Positions 35,929-36,537 of a stretch of DNA of 36,537 bases are shown one piece after another. The translations under genes were made by a program, and so were the position numbers. Source of the stretch: Minwuiaceae bacterium. GTDB taxonomy: Bacteria; Pseudomonadota; Alphaproteobacteria; Minwuiales; Minwuiaceae. The notes under the pieces were generated by a model. That model ran no database searches, was not told the DNA's origin, and worked only from the letters and a program-made list of their open reading frames with translations. Numbering within the stretch: the stretch's first letter is position 1; the number at the start of each line of letters is the position of its first letter. Where the stretch lies: assembly GCA_028278525.1 (NCBI GenBank), contig JANQEE010000067.1, forward strand, positions 1 through 36,537, read 5' to 3'.

Positions 35929-36408
35929 ATGCAAACACGCGGTGGGCGCGTCCGCGTCTCCTTAGCTACGGCCACGGCCGTGTTCACTCTGGCGCTGGCC
36001 GCCTGCGCGCCACAGGGCGCAAACCAGCCGCCGGTCGGCGACGGCCAGGCGGCCACGGCGGATGCGGCCGACACCGGGAGCAACCATGTCGCTACCGTTG
36101 CGGTGCCGCCGGAACCCGCCCCGCCACCCCCGCCGCCGCCGGAACCGGACGAACTGGTCGGCATGCCGCCGGACGAAGTGGAGAGCCGGATCGGCGAGCC
36201 CGACCATATCTGGCGGGAGCCGCCGGCGGCCGTCTGGCAGTACCATCGCGGCCCTTGCGTTCTGCATGTCTTTCTTTACGCGAAGGAAAACGGCCTCAGC
36301 GTCGTGCATTACGAAACCCGGCTGCGCGACAGCACCGAACCGCCGCCGGCGACGGGCTGCTATCCCACTCTGGTCGAGCAGGCGAAGGGCGAGACCGGCG
36401 AGGGGTGA
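35929..36408 (+). CDS. Proline-rich lipoprotein with BamE-like C-terminal region
   Basis: A 159-residue lipoprotein. The signal peptide ends in the lipobox LAAC (cysteine near residue 26), followed by a linker rich in Ala and a run of prolines (PPEPAPPPPPPPEP). The C-terminal part has LVGMPPDEVESRIGEPD, a pattern like the start of BamE/SmpA domains, then two further cysteines (GPCVLHVFLY and TGCYP) that could form a disulfide. The ATG at 35929 lies 20 bp after the bactofilin stop, so co-transcription is likely. Function unknown; a periplasmic envelope role is inferred. Confidence 0.82.
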   Translation: MQTRGGRVRVSLATATAVFTLALAACAPQGANQPPVGDGQAATADAADTGSNHVATVAVPPEPAPPPPPPPEPDELVGMPPDEVESRIGEPDHIWREPPAAVWQYHRGPCVLHVFLYAKENGLSVVHYETRLRDSTEPPPATGCYPTLVEQAKGETGEG

Positions 36409-36409
36409 G

Positions 36410-36489
36410 TTCTTTGGCAGAACCGCCCGGCCGGCCCGCGCCCCTGTCGATTCTTTGGCGGGAGGCCTAGCCGGCCCACTCCCCCGTCC
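36410..36489. repeat. Degenerate direct repeat, period about 41 bp
   Basis: TTCTTTGGC occurs at 36410 and 36451, and each is followed by GCCGGCCC and a CCCC-rich tract ending near GTC. The two copies look like a diverged tandem duplication just downstream of the lipoprotein gene. Confidence 0.4.
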
Positions 36490-36537
36490 CAACCACCCAC
36501 ACCAGGGTACCCTATGGGTGGTTGGGACGGGGGAGTG
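36477..36537. repeat. Perfect 23-bp inverted repeat at the window end
   Basis: The left arm 36477-36499 (CACTCCCCCGTCCC...ACCCA) is an exact inverse of the right arm 36515-36537 (TGGGT...GGGACGGGGGAGTG). The 15-bp spacer contains a second palindrome, AGGGTACCCT. The right arm ends at the last base of the window. Confidence 0.85.

Noticed and set aside
36255..36470. 71-codon frame overlapping the end of the lipoprotein gene
   Set aside because: Out-of-frame overlap and no recognisable features.

Overview
This window is chromosomal DNA from a GC-rich alphaproteobacterium, most likely in or near Rhodospirillales (the order is inferred from gene content and synteny, not from a search). The gene order hemJ-hemH-hemE | intergenic gap | PPDK regulatory protein (RP001/DUF299 family)-maf-aroE-coaE-dnaQ-secB-fxsA is the conserved cluster around the replication origin described in Caulobacter and Rickettsia. 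The 408-bp gap at 11962-12369 is therefore my candidate oriC. Genes run outward from it on both sides: minus strand to the left, plus strand to the right as far as dnaQ.

Layout. 1-998: 5' part of rho, cut by the window edge. 1237-9027: an accessory-looking block of an arginine deiminase-fold enzyme, an AbgB-like M20 hydrolase, a PotABCD-type ABC importer (two permeases, binding protein, ATPase) and a divergent LysR regulator. It resembles an uptake and breakdown system for a guanidino, polyamine or amide compound and sits between rho and hemJ, which are neighbours in many relatives. 9378-11961: late haem synthesis (hemJ, hemH, hemE). 11962-12369: putative oriC. 12370-15940: PPDK regulator, maf, aroE, coaE, dnaQ, tightly coupled. 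15961-19237: secB and fxsA (minus), then a Tim44-domain protein and mltA (plus). 19388-22283: lutA-lutB-lutC, a lactate-oxidation module inserted ahead of smr. 22270-23221: smr and a small XRE regulator. 23367-25230: hslVU protease. 25420-29685: histidine cluster hisB-hisH-GNAT-hisA-hisF-sixA-hisE, followed by a HIT protein. 30272-31987: a membrane cyclase with an SdhC-like membrane region, a [2Fe-2S] domain and a class III cyclase domain. 32025-36408: PfkB sugar/adenosine kinase, amidase, EI24/CysZ-like membrane protein, bactofilin and a BamE-like lipoprotein.

GC-rich palindromic repeats fill three of the four convergent gene gaps, and a related hairpin stands in front of lutA. Two of them (9151-9332 and 30095-30248) are composite elements with inverted copies of the same motif at both ends. 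The window ends exactly at the end of a perfect 23-bp inverted repeat.

The points I find most worth a second look are the putative origin, the two hydrolases with altered motif residues in the transport block, the redox-type cyclase fusion and the composite repeats. No tRNA, rRNA, CRISPR array, transposase or phage gene was seen.
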